Positions 17,088-25,510 of a DNA stretch of 64,000 bases are shown here, piece after piece. Made by a program: the position numbers and the translations under genes. Under the pieces are notes generated by a model, which worked only from the letters and a program-made list of their open reading frames with translations, was not told the DNA's origin and made no database searches. This DNA comes from an uncultured Acetobacterium sp. (GTDB lineage Bacteria; Bacillota; Clostridia; Eubacteriales; Eubacteriaceae): NCBI RefSeq assembly GCF_963664135.1, contig NZ_OY760905.1:1762736-1826735 (forward strand). The letters are read 5' to 3'. Every line of letters starts with the position of its first letter. Positions within the stretch are counted from its first letter, which is position 1.

Positions 17088-18586
17088 TTTTCTATGTCTC
17101 CAATGATTTCCATTATTTTTTTCATATCCAGATTCGCTTCCACCGTCTCGGCCAGAAGATCATATTGCTCTTCTTTAAAAGCCTTAAAATCAAAAGCCGT
17201 CGGACCGGCTTCGAGATTCTTTTTAACCCTGAGGGCTTCAATGATTTTTTCTCGTAATCCATCGTTGTCAAAAATCCCATGAAGGTAGGTTCCCATGACG
17301 GTGCCATCTTCGGCAATCACGCCATCCACGGTACCATCTTCGAGAATCGCAAAGGGTTTGGCATTATCCAGTGCTTCACTGGTACCCATGTGAATTTCGT
17401 AACCTTCCACTTCCATGTCAGTCAGATCCATGCCCATAAAGTTTCCCTGAACCTTGCCGGAAGTCCGGACGGTTCGCTTTTCTTCTTCAATGGTCGTCAC
17501 GATATTTAAAAGTCCCAGACCTTCAATGCTGCCTCGGGTTGATTCCACCTGGAAGGGATCCTTTATTTCTTTGCCAAGCAGCTGATAGCCACCGCAGATC
17601 CCCACAATCGGTACGCCACAGTCGTGAATTCGACGGATTTCATCGCCCATTTTGCTATTGATGACATGACAGGTGTCATCAATGGTATTTTTACTGCCGG
17701 GAATCACCAGCAAATCCGGGTTGGCCAATTGCAGGTCCCGCTGGTTACGGTAATATTCCACTTTTACCTCGGGGTGCATTTCAAAGGCGGTACAGTCGGT
17801 AAAGTTAGAAAGGTGCGGTAAGTAGACCACGCCGATCGTGATCAGGCCTTCGGAATTATTATCAAACCGTTCACTGACACTGTCTTCATCATCAATGACA
17901 AAGCGTTTATACGGGATCACACCCAGACAGGGCACATTAACCATGTCTTCAATCATTTTGATACCGGGCTTTAACAATTCTACATCACCCCGGAATTTAT
18001 TGATAATAAAGCCTTTAATCCGAGCCCGTTCTTCGGGCTGCAGCAGCATAATCGTACCATAAATGGAGGCAAAAACGCCACCCTTGTCGATGTCTCCGAT
18101 CAACACCACCGGGGTATCCACCAATTCGGCCAGTCCCATGTTGACAATGTCGTTGTCCCGCAGGTTGATTTCAGCCGGGCTGCCAGCCCCTTCGATGACA
18201 ATCACATCTTTGCCTTCAGCCAGCGAATTGTAAGCCGAAACCACAATTTCCACCAGCTTTGGTTTATGGGCGTGATAATCCATGGCGTCCATATTAAATT
18301 CGGCTTTGCCCATCAGGATTACCTGACAACCAACATCAGAGTTTGGCTTTAACAGCACCGGGTTCATTTCTACCTGTGGTTCCATCCGGGCGCACTCAGC
18401 CTGAACCACCTGAGCCCGGCCCATTTCCTTGCCATCTTTGGTGATAAACGAATTAAGGGCCATATTCTGGGATTTATAGGGTGCCACATGATAGCCGTGG
18501 TTATCGAGTATCCGGCACATAGCAGCAGTGATCAGACTTTTTCCGACTGATGACCCGGTACCCATAAACATAATATTTTTTGCCAT
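17084..18586 (-). CDS. cbiP: Cobyric acid synthase
   Basis: The enzyme amidates four side chains (b, d, e and g) of adenosylcobyrinic acid a,c-diamide using glutamine and ATP. The N-terminal dethiobiotin-synthetase-like domain has the P-loop GTGSSVGKS (about 10-18); the C-terminal glutamine amidotransferase domain has the nucleophile Cys in IVGICGGYQLLG. The 500-residue length is normal and, unlike cbiA in this genome, the frame is intact. An RBS (GGAG) precedes the ATG. Confidence 0.96.
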   Translation of the reverse strand: MAKNIMFMGTGSSVGKSLITAAMCRILDNHGYHVAPYKSQNMALNSFITKDGKEMGRAQVVQAECARMEPQVEMNPVLLKPNSDVGCQVILMGKAEFNMDAMDYHAHKPKLVEIVVSAYNSLAEGKDVIVIEGAGSPAEINLRDNDIVNMGLAELVDTPVVLIGDIDKGGVFASIYGTIMLLQPEERARIKGFIINKFRGDVELLKPGIKMIEDMVNVPCLGVIPYKRFVIDDEDSVSERFDNNSEGLITIGVVYLPHLSNFTDCTAFEMHPEVKVEYYRNQRDLQLANPDLLVIPGSKNTIDDTCHVINSKMGDEIRRIHDCGVPIVGICGGYQLLGKEIKDPFQVESTRGSIEGLGLLNIVTTIEEEKRTVRTSGKVQGNFMGMDLTDMEVEGYEIHMGTSEALDNAKPFAILEDGTVDGVIAEDGTVMGTYLHGIFDNDGLREKIIEALRVKKNLEAGPTAFDFKAFKEEQYDLLAETVEANLDMKKIMEIIGDIEK

Positions 18587-18623
18587 GTTTTCTCCTTTTT
18601 TCTTAACTTTGTAAAGCTGAATT

Positions 18624-19388
18624 CTAATGATTTTTCAGTGCGCAAACCACGGCGTCTTCGACTGTACAGACAGACCGGGGATAGGCAACGGCGGGACGGC
18701 GAATGAACAGGATTTTGGCATTGACCAGTCGGGCGGCTTCGACCTTTTCACGGATTCCGCCAACATCGCCACTGTCTTTGGTAACGACAAAACCGATGTT
18801 ATATTCTTTCATGGTCGCCACATTCATTTCCACCGAGAAAGGACCTTGAAGGGCGAGGATATGTCGGGGTTTGTAACCCAGGTTTTCGCATTTTTTCAGC
18901 ACCCCTGCGGTGGGCAACACCCGGATATAGGTGCGGTCTTTGGGCAGTCCGTCGAAGGCTTCCAGTTGACGGCTACCGGTGGTTAACAGAATATTGCGGT
19001 CACTTTTCCCCATGGCGCCGCTCAGATAATCACGGGCTTCTTCATAGGTATTGTAGGCGACAATGTCTGTTCCTTCATCGATATTTGATGGTCTTTCCAA
19101 CCGGATATAGTCCACATTTAAGGCATCACACGCCCAAATCGCATTTTCTGAAATTTCCCGGGCATAGGGGTGGGTGGCATCAATGCAAAGATTGATATTA
19201 TAAATGGTGATGGTTTCCCGCAGAGTGCCGGCATCCAATTGTCCTGAAATCTTTGTCAGAAGGGGGTTTTCAGAGATCTGATCCGCAGCAATATTAGTCA
19301 GTGACGAATAGCAGACCTCTTTCCCTTCTTCAAGCAGAAGATCGGTTAATAAGCGGCTGTCGAGGGTTCCTCCCAATACCAGAATCAA
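18624..19388 (-). CDS. cbiJ: Precorrin-6A / cobalt-precorrin-6A reductase
   Basis: CbiJ reduces the corrin ring using NADPH. The N-terminal motif MILVLGGTLDSRLL and the central ATHPYA signature are diagnostic of the CbiJ/CobK family. The 254 residues match the usual length. The gene overlaps cbiH by 4 bases (ATGA), typical of coupled translation here. Confidence 0.92.
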   Translation of the reverse strand: MILVLGGTLDSRLLTDLLLEEGKEVCYSSLTNIAADQISENPLLTKISGQLDAGTLRETITIYNINLCIDATHPYAREISENAIWACDALNVDYIRLERPSNIDEGTDIVAYNTYEEARDYLSGAMGKSDRNILLTTGSRQLEAFDGLPKDRTYIRVLPTAGVLKKCENLGYKPRHILALQGPFSVEMNVATMKEYNIGFVVTKDSGDVGGIREKVEAARLVNAKILFIRRPAVAYPRSVCTVEDAVVCALKNH

Positions 19389-20122
19389 AGCTGGTAACCT
19401 CTCGGGGTAATCATTTTTAGTTGATCGCGGGTCACATAGGTTTTGGAATTGCCGATAATAACCATGGAAAACATATCAATATCTGCTTCGTTCATTTTTT
19501 TCAGGGTGGTAATCACATAGGATTCATCTTTTCGCTTGGCATTACGGACAATCCCCACTGGGGTTTCTGGCGCTTTATATTTCAGCAGAATTTCCTGGGC
19601 ACTTTCGATGTTGTGGGGACGGCCCTTGCTTTTAGGGTTATACAGGGTGATGATAAAGTCGCCTTCGCCGGCACAGTGAAGACGTTTTTCAATCACTGCC
19701 CAATCGGTGAGTAGATCACTTAGGCTGATGACGGCATAGTCATGCATCAATGGCGCGCCCAATGTTGATGCGGCCGCATTGGCGGCTGAAATACCGGGAA
19801 TAATTTCAACTTCCACATCGCTGTTTTTTGCTTCAACAATTTCCAGCATGATGCCGGCCATCCCGAAAACACCGGCATCACCGCTGCTGACCAGACAGAT
19901 TTTTTTGCCTTGTTCAGCCAGTTCCAATGCTTTTTCGCAACGGTCAATCTCCCGCCGCATTCCGGAAGAAAGCACTTCCTTGTCACCAATTAAATCGGCA
20001 ATAATATCGATGTAGGTTTTATAACCGACAATAATGTCAGCATCTTCCAGGCTGGCTTTGGCCGCCTCGGTCATATGTTCATACAGTCCGGGACCAATCC
20101 CTGTGACATAAATTTTGCTCAT
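19385..20122 (-). CDS. cbiH: Cobalt-precorrin-3B C17-methyltransferase
   Basis: CbiH is the ring-contracting, SAM-dependent methylase of the anaerobic pathway. It begins KIYVTGIGPGLYEHMTEAA, and has the SAM-binding VSSGDAGVFGMAG and GISAANAAAS motifs. The start at 20122 (245 residues) is chosen because AAAGGAG lies 5 bases upstream; the open frame extends 21 bases more from a TTG. About 125 bases separate it from cbiG, with no clear feature. Confidence 0.93.
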   Translation of the reverse strand: MSKIYVTGIGPGLYEHMTEAAKASLEDADIIVGYKTYIDIIADLIGDKEVLSSGMRREIDRCEKALELAEQGKKICLVSSGDAGVFGMAGIMLEIVEAKNSDVEVEIIPGISAANAAASTLGAPLMHDYAVISLSDLLTDWAVIEKRLHCAGEGDFIITLYNPKSKGRPHNIESAQEILLKYKAPETPVGIVRNAKRKDESYVITTLKKMNEADIDMFSMVIIGNSKTYVTRDQLKMITPRGYQL

Positions 20123-20247
20123 TTTTTCTCCTTTGTTTAACAAGGTTTTTGTTATTTCAATATTAACATTAGCTTTATTATCCGTTTGTGCGAAAAAGAT
20201 AGCAACGCAATTATTGTTCTCATTTATAATTATTCAATTTCTTTTTG

Positions 20248-21312
20248 TTAATTTTCATCCAGCCACACCGACAGGGTAATCCCGCCCAGTTTTTGTTTTT
20301 CCAGCAGACATTTTCCAAAACCGGAAGCCACAAAACCACAGGGTTCCGAAACCGCATAGAGGCCAGTTGTTTTAAAAACAAACTCCGATGATTCAAAACG
20401 GCTTTGAACCATTTGGACCATTTCATCGAGAATGATGATTTTTTTTGCTTTAAAGAACGTACAGGCTTCGATAATTCCCGGTTCATCGGCTTTCAGCCCA
20501 ATGGTCGCCAGGGATTTGATACCTTTTTCATTCAGATTCAGTGACGCTAAAGTCTCCTGAATGGCCTGAATGATCCGCTCTCCCGGGGTATCCCGGCGAC
20601 AGCCCACTCCCAGTACCAGTTTCCGGGGAACCAGCTTAACACTGGGAATTGACAGCTCTGTTTTTTTTGTATCCAGTGTTGTCATGATGACGCCCTGATA
20701 TTTATTTAAATTATTTAGATCAGTTAAATCGGCCACCACTTCGATGTTCTTGGGCAGAACAACTGCATCCAAGTCGCAATTTTCCTGATTAACTAAGGCG
20801 ATCGGATCGCCATGTAAAATCAGTGCGGTTACATCTTTAGCATCGGTAAAATTATCAATGGTGCAACTGATTTTTTGCGCCAACACGTCTACCGCCATCG
20901 TCCCTTTAACATCAGTACCGGTGGTAATAACCGCCTGGGCCTTCAGTCGTTTGGCTACCAGCCGGGCGCCGTCATTCGCACCGCCCAAATGGCCGGATAA
21001 GAGACTGATGACAAACTCGCCTTTGGTATCCATCACCAAAATCCCCGGATCGGAGGATTTATGTTCCAGATGGGGGGCAATGGCCCGAACCACAATGCCG
21101 GTTGCCATAATGCAACAGATAATCTGGTATTCATCCATGATACTGCCCATAAAGCTGGCAATATCGGTGGTGATTATTTTTGTGGTTTCGTTGGCGTATT
21201 TCTCTTTGGTGTAGATGTGACATTCCCGGTCATCCAGATAGTCTGCCAGCCGGTTTGCCAAAACCATGCCATCCTGCGACAGGGTGACAATGGCCCACTT
21301 TTCTATTTTCAC
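20248..21312 (-). CDS. cbiG: Cobalt-precorrin-5A hydrolase
   Basis: CbiG opens the delta-lactone of cobalt-precorrin-5A and releases acetaldehyde. It has the conserved core LLSGHLGGANDGARLVAKRL and a C-terminal GVGCRRDTPGERI block, both typical of the family. The length is 354 residues. Translation starts at a GTG 3 bases after the cbiF stop; the purine-rich ribosome site is rather far upstream, suggesting coupling to cbiF. Confidence 0.93.
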   Translation of the reverse strand: MKIEKWAIVTLSQDGMVLANRLADYLDDRECHIYTKEKYANETTKIITTDIASFMGSIMDEYQIICCIMATGIVVRAIAPHLEHKSSDPGILVMDTKGEFVISLLSGHLGGANDGARLVAKRLKAQAVITTGTDVKGTMAVDVLAQKISCTIDNFTDAKDVTALILHGDPIALVNQENCDLDAVVLPKNIEVVADLTDLNNLNKYQGVIMTTLDTKKTELSIPSVKLVPRKLVLGVGCRRDTPGERIIQAIQETLASLNLNEKGIKSLATIGLKADEPGIIEACTFFKAKKIIILDEMVQMVQSRFESSEFVFKTTGLYAVSEPCGFVASGFGKCLLEKQKLGGITLSVWLDEN

Positions 21313-21315
21313 GTT

Positions 21316-22074
21316 TTATTCAACCCCTTGACGGTATTCGTGAGTGAAGCTTGGATCATAAAGCTTGGATAAGCTGTATTCGTCTCCCAGGAAATCACCA
21401 ACTAAAATTTGAGCAGTTTTTGTGATATCTTCATCTTTAACCTTCTGGGCAATGGTTTCCAAGGTTCCCATAACAATTTTCTGGTCTTCCCAGGTTGCCC
21501 GTTGGATTATCGCAATGGGGGTGGTTGGCGCATAGTGTTTCATTAATCGCTTAACCACATCGTCGATCATTTGAACCGACAGGAAGATGCACATGGATGC
21601 CTGATGTGATGCCAGATCTTCTAGTTTTTCTTTTTCCGGGACCGGAGTTCGACCTTCCAAGCGGGTTAAAATAACGGTTTGGGAGACATCCGGTAGGGTA
21701 AATTCTTTTTTAAGCGCCGCTGCCGATGCCACAAAGGAGCTAACCCCAGGGATCACATCAAAAGGAATTCCCAATTCGTCCAATCGGTCCATCTGCTCAC
21801 GGATCGCGCCATAAATGGATGGATCACCAGTATGAACCCGGGCAATTTTTTTGCCTTCTTCAGTTCCCCGTTTAATCACGGCGATAACATCGTCTAAAGT
21901 CATTGACGCTGAATTAAAAATTTCGGCATCCGGTTTGTGTCCGGCAATAATCGCTTTGTTCACCAAAGAACCGGCATAAATAATAATATCTGCTTCGTTG
22001 ACAATTCGTTGACCCTTAACGGTAATCAGTTCTGGATCTCCTGGGCCTGCACCCACCATATACACTGTATTCAT
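21316..22074 (-). CDS. cbiF: Cobalt-precorrin-4 C11-methyltransferase
   Basis: A SAM-dependent tetrapyrrole methylase. The N-terminus VYMVGAGPGDPELITVKG and the motifs ARVHTGDPSIYGA and VIPGVSSFVASAAAL are those of CbiF/CobM. The 252-residue length is normal. It is followed closely by cbiG and preceded by cbiK in the operon. Confidence 0.95.
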   Translation of the reverse strand: MNTVYMVGAGPGDPELITVKGQRIVNEADIIIYAGSLVNKAIIAGHKPDAEIFNSASMTLDDVIAVIKRGTEEGKKIARVHTGDPSIYGAIREQMDRLDELGIPFDVIPGVSSFVASAAALKKEFTLPDVSQTVILTRLEGRTPVPEKEKLEDLASHQASMCIFLSVQMIDDVVKRLMKHYAPTTPIAIIQRATWEDQKIVMGTLETIAQKVKDEDITKTAQILVGDFLGDEYSLSKLYDPSFTHEYRQGVE

Positions 22075-22104
22075 AAATAATTTCTCCTCAACTATATAAT
22101 GTCC

Positions 22105-22896
22105 CTACATTTCTGTAACGGGTTGTGCTTTCTTCAAATGATCTAAAAACATGTTCTGAATGCCGGCATATTCGCCCAGGCCTTCCAGGATACATTCGAC
22201 TTTAAATCGTTCATCTTCTAAAACGGTTTTCCAGGAATCTTCTTCATCACTGGCCATGTCATTAATGGCGTGATCCCCGGCCACCAGCATAAAGGGTGCC
22301 AGATAAATCTTTTTATATTTCTTTTCCTGTAACAGCGGCACAATGTTCTCCAGCTCCGGAAATCCTTCCACTGTTCCCACATAAACATCCTCATAGCCCT
22401 TCATTTTAAACATGTAATCCAGACAGGGATAGGTAGAATTGGCGTGATGGTCGCTGCCGTGGCCCATATAAACCAGAGCTTCGCCTTTTTTGAGCTTGGG
22501 CATATGTTTCATCACGATGTCCACGGTTTCTTCGTAATCTTCCACCGTGGTTAACAGCGGTCGTCCCAGGGTCAGGGATGCAAAATCTTTTTCAAAGGCC
22601 TTTAGTTCTTTTAACGTAATGTCGTATTCATAGCCATTGATGATATGGGTGGTTTGACACTGTACGTGGGTATAGCCGGCTGCTTTAAGCTTTTTAAGGA
22701 CTTCTTGCGGGGTATCCACGCTTTCGTTGTCCCGGGTCTTCAGTTTGTTGATGATCATCCGGGATGTAAAGGCTCGATAAAAATCATGGTCCGGGAATGC
22801 TTCTTTTAAGCGGTTCTCGGTTGCCTCGATGGTTTTTTTTCGGGTCTCAGGGTAAGATGTACCAAAACTGATGACCAGTAACGCTTTCTTTTCCAT
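22105..22896 (-). CDS. cbiK: Anaerobic sirohydrochlorin cobaltochelatase
   Basis: CbiK inserts cobalt into sirohydrochlorin, committing uroporphyrinogen-derived precorrin-2 to corrinoids. The N-terminal LLVISFGTSYPETRKKTIEA and the metal-binding MGHGSDHHANSTY block are characteristic. There are 263 residues and no signal peptide. Repeat copy B separates it from hemL, which may affect expression between the porphyrin and corrin halves of the operon. Confidence 0.95.
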   Translation of the reverse strand: MEKKALLVISFGTSYPETRKKTIEATENRLKEAFPDHDFYRAFTSRMIINKLKTRDNESVDTPQEVLKKLKAAGYTHVQCQTTHIINGYEYDITLKELKAFEKDFASLTLGRPLLTTVEDYEETVDIVMKHMPKLKKGEALVYMGHGSDHHANSTYPCLDYMFKMKGYEDVYVGTVEGFPELENIVPLLQEKKYKKIYLAPFMLVAGDHAINDMASDEEDSWKTVLEDERFKVECILEGLGEYAGIQNMFLDHLKKAQPVTEM

Positions 22897-22940
22897 TCAA
22901 TGGTTCTCCTATTTATGTTATTATTTTAATCCATTCCATA

Positions 22941-23073
22941 AGTTCGATGAGCTTTCCTGCCTGTTTACATCAAACAATTTTTGCACTGTACGTCGGACAG
23001 GCTACCGCCTGTTCGCCTACACGTTACAAAATTGTTTATGAAAACAGACATTAAAGCAATATACTCTTGCTTT
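22941..23073 (+). repeat. Nested-hairpin intergenic repeat, copy B
   Basis: It lies inside the corrinoid operon between hemL and cbiK. The core spans 22961-23046. The outer stem reads CTGTTT/AAACAG where most copies read CAGTTT/AAACTG: an A-to-T change matched by T-to-A on the other arm. Inner stems AAACAATTT/AAATTGTTT and the apical ACAGGC-TACC-GCCTGT are kept. Confidence 0.85.
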
Positions 23074-23094
23074 ATTTAAATTAGGATCGCTTCT

Positions 23095-24381
23095 TTATAG
23101 ATTTTTTAATGCCTGGTAGTGATCCTCGATGGTTTTTTCAATGTCCGCTTTGGTGTGGGCGGAGGAAAGGAAGATCCCTTCAAATTGAGCTGGGGGCATG
23201 AGGTTGCCGGCATCCAGCATGGCTTTAAAATATTTGGTGTAAGCCTTGGTGTCTGAGGTCATGACAGCGGCGTAGCCATCGATGGGGACGTCGGTAAAGA
23301 AGCAGCAGGTCATTCCTTTGAAACGGACCATCTGGGCTTTGACACCGGTTTTTTCGATGTTAGCCTTAAAACCAGCTTCCAGAAGCTTGGCATTTTCTTC
23401 CATTTCGGTGTAAACTTCCGGGTGATCCCGCAGGTAGGTCAGGGTGTTTAATCCCATTTTCATAGCAATGGGATTTCCAGACAGGGTTCCAGCCTGATAA
23501 ACGCCACCCAGAGGTGCCACGGTTTCCATGATATCCCGACGTCCGCCATAGGCGCCAACGGGCATACCGCCGCCGATGATCTTCCCTAATGTAGTCATGT
23601 CTGGTTTAATATCCAGGACTTCTTGGGCTCCGCCATAAGCTAACCGGAATCCGGTGATGACTTCATCAAAAATCAGCACGGTTCCTTCGGCCGCGGTGAT
23701 TTCTCGCAGCGCTTTCATAAAATCCAGATCCGGGGCGACCACGCCCATGTTACCGGCTACCGGTTCCACGATAACGGCGGCAATTTCGCCGGGATTTTCG
23801 GTAAAGAGAGCTTTGACGCTGGCAATGTCATTATAGGTTGCCACCAAAGTGTCCTTGGCAGTCCCCGGCGTCACTCCAGAACTGGTAGGCACTCCAAAGG
23901 TCAGAGTACCGGATCCGGATTTAACCAATAATCCGTCAGCATGGCCGTGGTAGCAACCTTCAAATTTAATAATCTTATCCCGTCCGGTATAGCCTCTGGC
24001 GACTCGCAACGCACTCATGGTGGCTTCGGTTCCGGAGCTGACCATCCGCACCATTTCCATTGACGGATAGGCTTCGGTGATCAGTTTGGCAACCTCTACC
24101 TCAATGGCTGTTGGGGCTCCAAAGCTAGTTCCTTTTTCCAGAGCTTCCTGAATCCCTTCAAAGTAAACCGGTGAGGCATGACCTAAAATCAGGGGACCCC
24201 AGGAACAGATATAGTCGGTATATTCGTTGCCGTCTACATCATAAATCTTGGCGCCTTTGCCATGGTCAATAAAGACCGGTGGCATTTCCACCGATTTGAA
24301 CGCCCGCACTGGGCTATTGACGCCGCCGGGTATATATTTTTCTGCTTCGATAAATAATTTTTCTGATTTTTCTCGCTTCAT
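23095..24381 (-). CDS. hemL: Glutamate-1-semialdehyde 2,1-aminomutase
   Basis: HemL converts glutamate-1-semialdehyde to 5-aminolevulinate with PLP. The N-terminal motif YIPGGVNSPVRAF, the aminotransferase core SSGTEATMSALRVARG and the PLP lysine in LGKIIGGGMPVGA are intact. The length of 428 residues is normal. It belongs to the C5 tetrapyrrole route with hemA and hemB in the same operon. Confidence 0.97.
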   Translation of the reverse strand: MKREKSEKLFIEAEKYIPGGVNSPVRAFKSVEMPPVFIDHGKGAKIYDVDGNEYTDYICSWGPLILGHASPVYFEGIQEALEKGTSFGAPTAIEVEVAKLITEAYPSMEMVRMVSSGTEATMSALRVARGYTGRDKIIKFEGCYHGHADGLLVKSGSGTLTFGVPTSSGVTPGTAKDTLVATYNDIASVKALFTENPGEIAAVIVEPVAGNMGVVAPDLDFMKALREITAAEGTVLIFDEVITGFRLAYGGAQEVLDIKPDMTTLGKIIGGGMPVGAYGGRRDIMETVAPLGGVYQAGTLSGNPIAMKMGLNTLTYLRDHPEVYTEMEENAKLLEAGFKANIEKTGVKAQMVRFKGMTCCFFTDVPIDGYAAVMTSDTKAYTKYFKAMLDAGNLMPPAQFEGIFLSSAHTKADIEKTIEDHYQALKNL

Positions 24382-24460
24382 AATATCTCCAATATATGAT
24401 CATATTTTTCGTCTGAATTCTCGATTTTTTAAAGGATGAATTCAGCCCAAAATTACGTTA

Positions 24461-24526
24461 GTTTTTACACCAGCCACACGCTCACGCTTAGTGACTTACC
24501 AAATTTTAAAAAATTTGGGTAAAAAC
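24461..24526. repeat. Intercistronic stem-loop between hemB and hemL
   Basis: GTTTTTAC (24461-24468) pairs with GTAAAAAC (24519-24526). Inside is a perfect palindrome CCAAATTTT-AA-AAAATTTGG (24499-24518). It lies in a 146-base gap within the operon and could modulate read-through or message stability. It is unrelated in sequence to the dispersed repeat family. Confidence 0.55.
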
Positions 24527-24527
24527 G

Positions 24528-25493
24528 TTATTGATAATCCTTCAGCATGGCCTGTAATTCTTTGGCAAAATAGGTGATGATGATGTCTGCTCCGGCTCGT
24601 TTGATGCTAATCAGACTTTCAAAAATAGCCCAGCGATCCATCAGATCGGCATCCACGGCATTTCTGATCATCGCGTATTCGCCGCTGACCTGGTAAGCGG
24701 CCATCGGTAAATAGGACAATTCCTTACCTTTGGCAATAATATCCAGATACGGCATGGCTGGTTTCACCATCACAATATCAGCGCCTTCATCGATGTCCAG
24801 AACCATTTCTTTTAAGGCTTCCCGGGAATTGGCCGAGTCCATCTGATAGCTGCGCCGGTCGCCGAAAGATGGTGCCGAATTGGCGGCATCCCGGAAGGGG
24901 CCATAAAAACTGGAAGCAAATTTAGCCGAGTAAGCCATAATCGGAATCGATTCATAACCGGCCCGATCCAGAGTTTCTCGCATGTGATCGATGCGGCCAT
25001 CCATCATATCCGAAGGAGCCACCATATCGGCTCCGGCTTCGGCATGGCTGAGCGCTGTTTTGCTTAAGGTTTCCAATGTCTGTGCTCGTCTGATCTCGCC
25101 GTTTTCTTCAAAGAAACAGCAATGACCGTCGCTTTTATATTCGCACAGGCAGACATCAGTAATGACATACATTTCCGGATCAACTTTTTTGATCACGCGA
25201 ATGCCTTCCTGGATCAGACCGTCCGTCACAAAGGCGGGCGTGGCGGCGCTGTCCTTTTCGTCGGGAACACCAAACAAAATAACATAACGGATCCCCAGTT
25301 CTTTTAGTGCCAGGGTTTCCGCCCCCAGCATGTCCAAAGACAGGTGATACTGATCTTTCATTGAGCCGATTTCTTTGCGCACTCCCTGCCCATCGACAAT
25401 AAACAGCGGATAAACCACATCATTCATGGAAAGCTGGGTTTCCCGGATTAAATTTCGAACCGCCGCATTTTTTCGTAATCGTGTTGGCAACAT
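24528..25493 (-). CDS. hemB: Delta-aminolevulinic acid dehydratase (porphobilinogen synthase)
   Basis: HemB condenses two 5-aminolevulinates to porphobilinogen. The N-terminus PTRLRKNAAVRNLIRET, the metal-binding cysteine segment DVCLCEYKSDGHCCFF and the Schiff-base motifs (AYSAKFASSFYGPFR; MVKPAMPYLDI) are intact. The cysteines indicate a zinc-dependent type. The length is 321 residues. It lies 17 bases after the hemC/cobA/hemD fusion gene. Confidence 0.97.
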   Translation of the reverse strand: MLPTRLRKNAAVRNLIRETQLSMNDVVYPLFIVDGQGVRKEIGSMKDQYHLSLDMLGAETLALKELGIRYVILFGVPDEKDSAATPAFVTDGLIQEGIRVIKKVDPEMYVITDVCLCEYKSDGHCCFFEENGEIRRAQTLETLSKTALSHAEAGADMVAPSDMMDGRIDHMRETLDRAGYESIPIMAYSAKFASSFYGPFRDAANSAPSFGDRRSYQMDSANSREALKEMVLDIDEGADIVMVKPAMPYLDIIAKGKELSYLPMAAYQVSGEYAMIRNAVDADLMDRWAIFESLISIKRAGADIIITYFAKELQAMLKDYQ

Positions 25494-25510
25494 ATGGTCA
25501 ACCTCCTAAT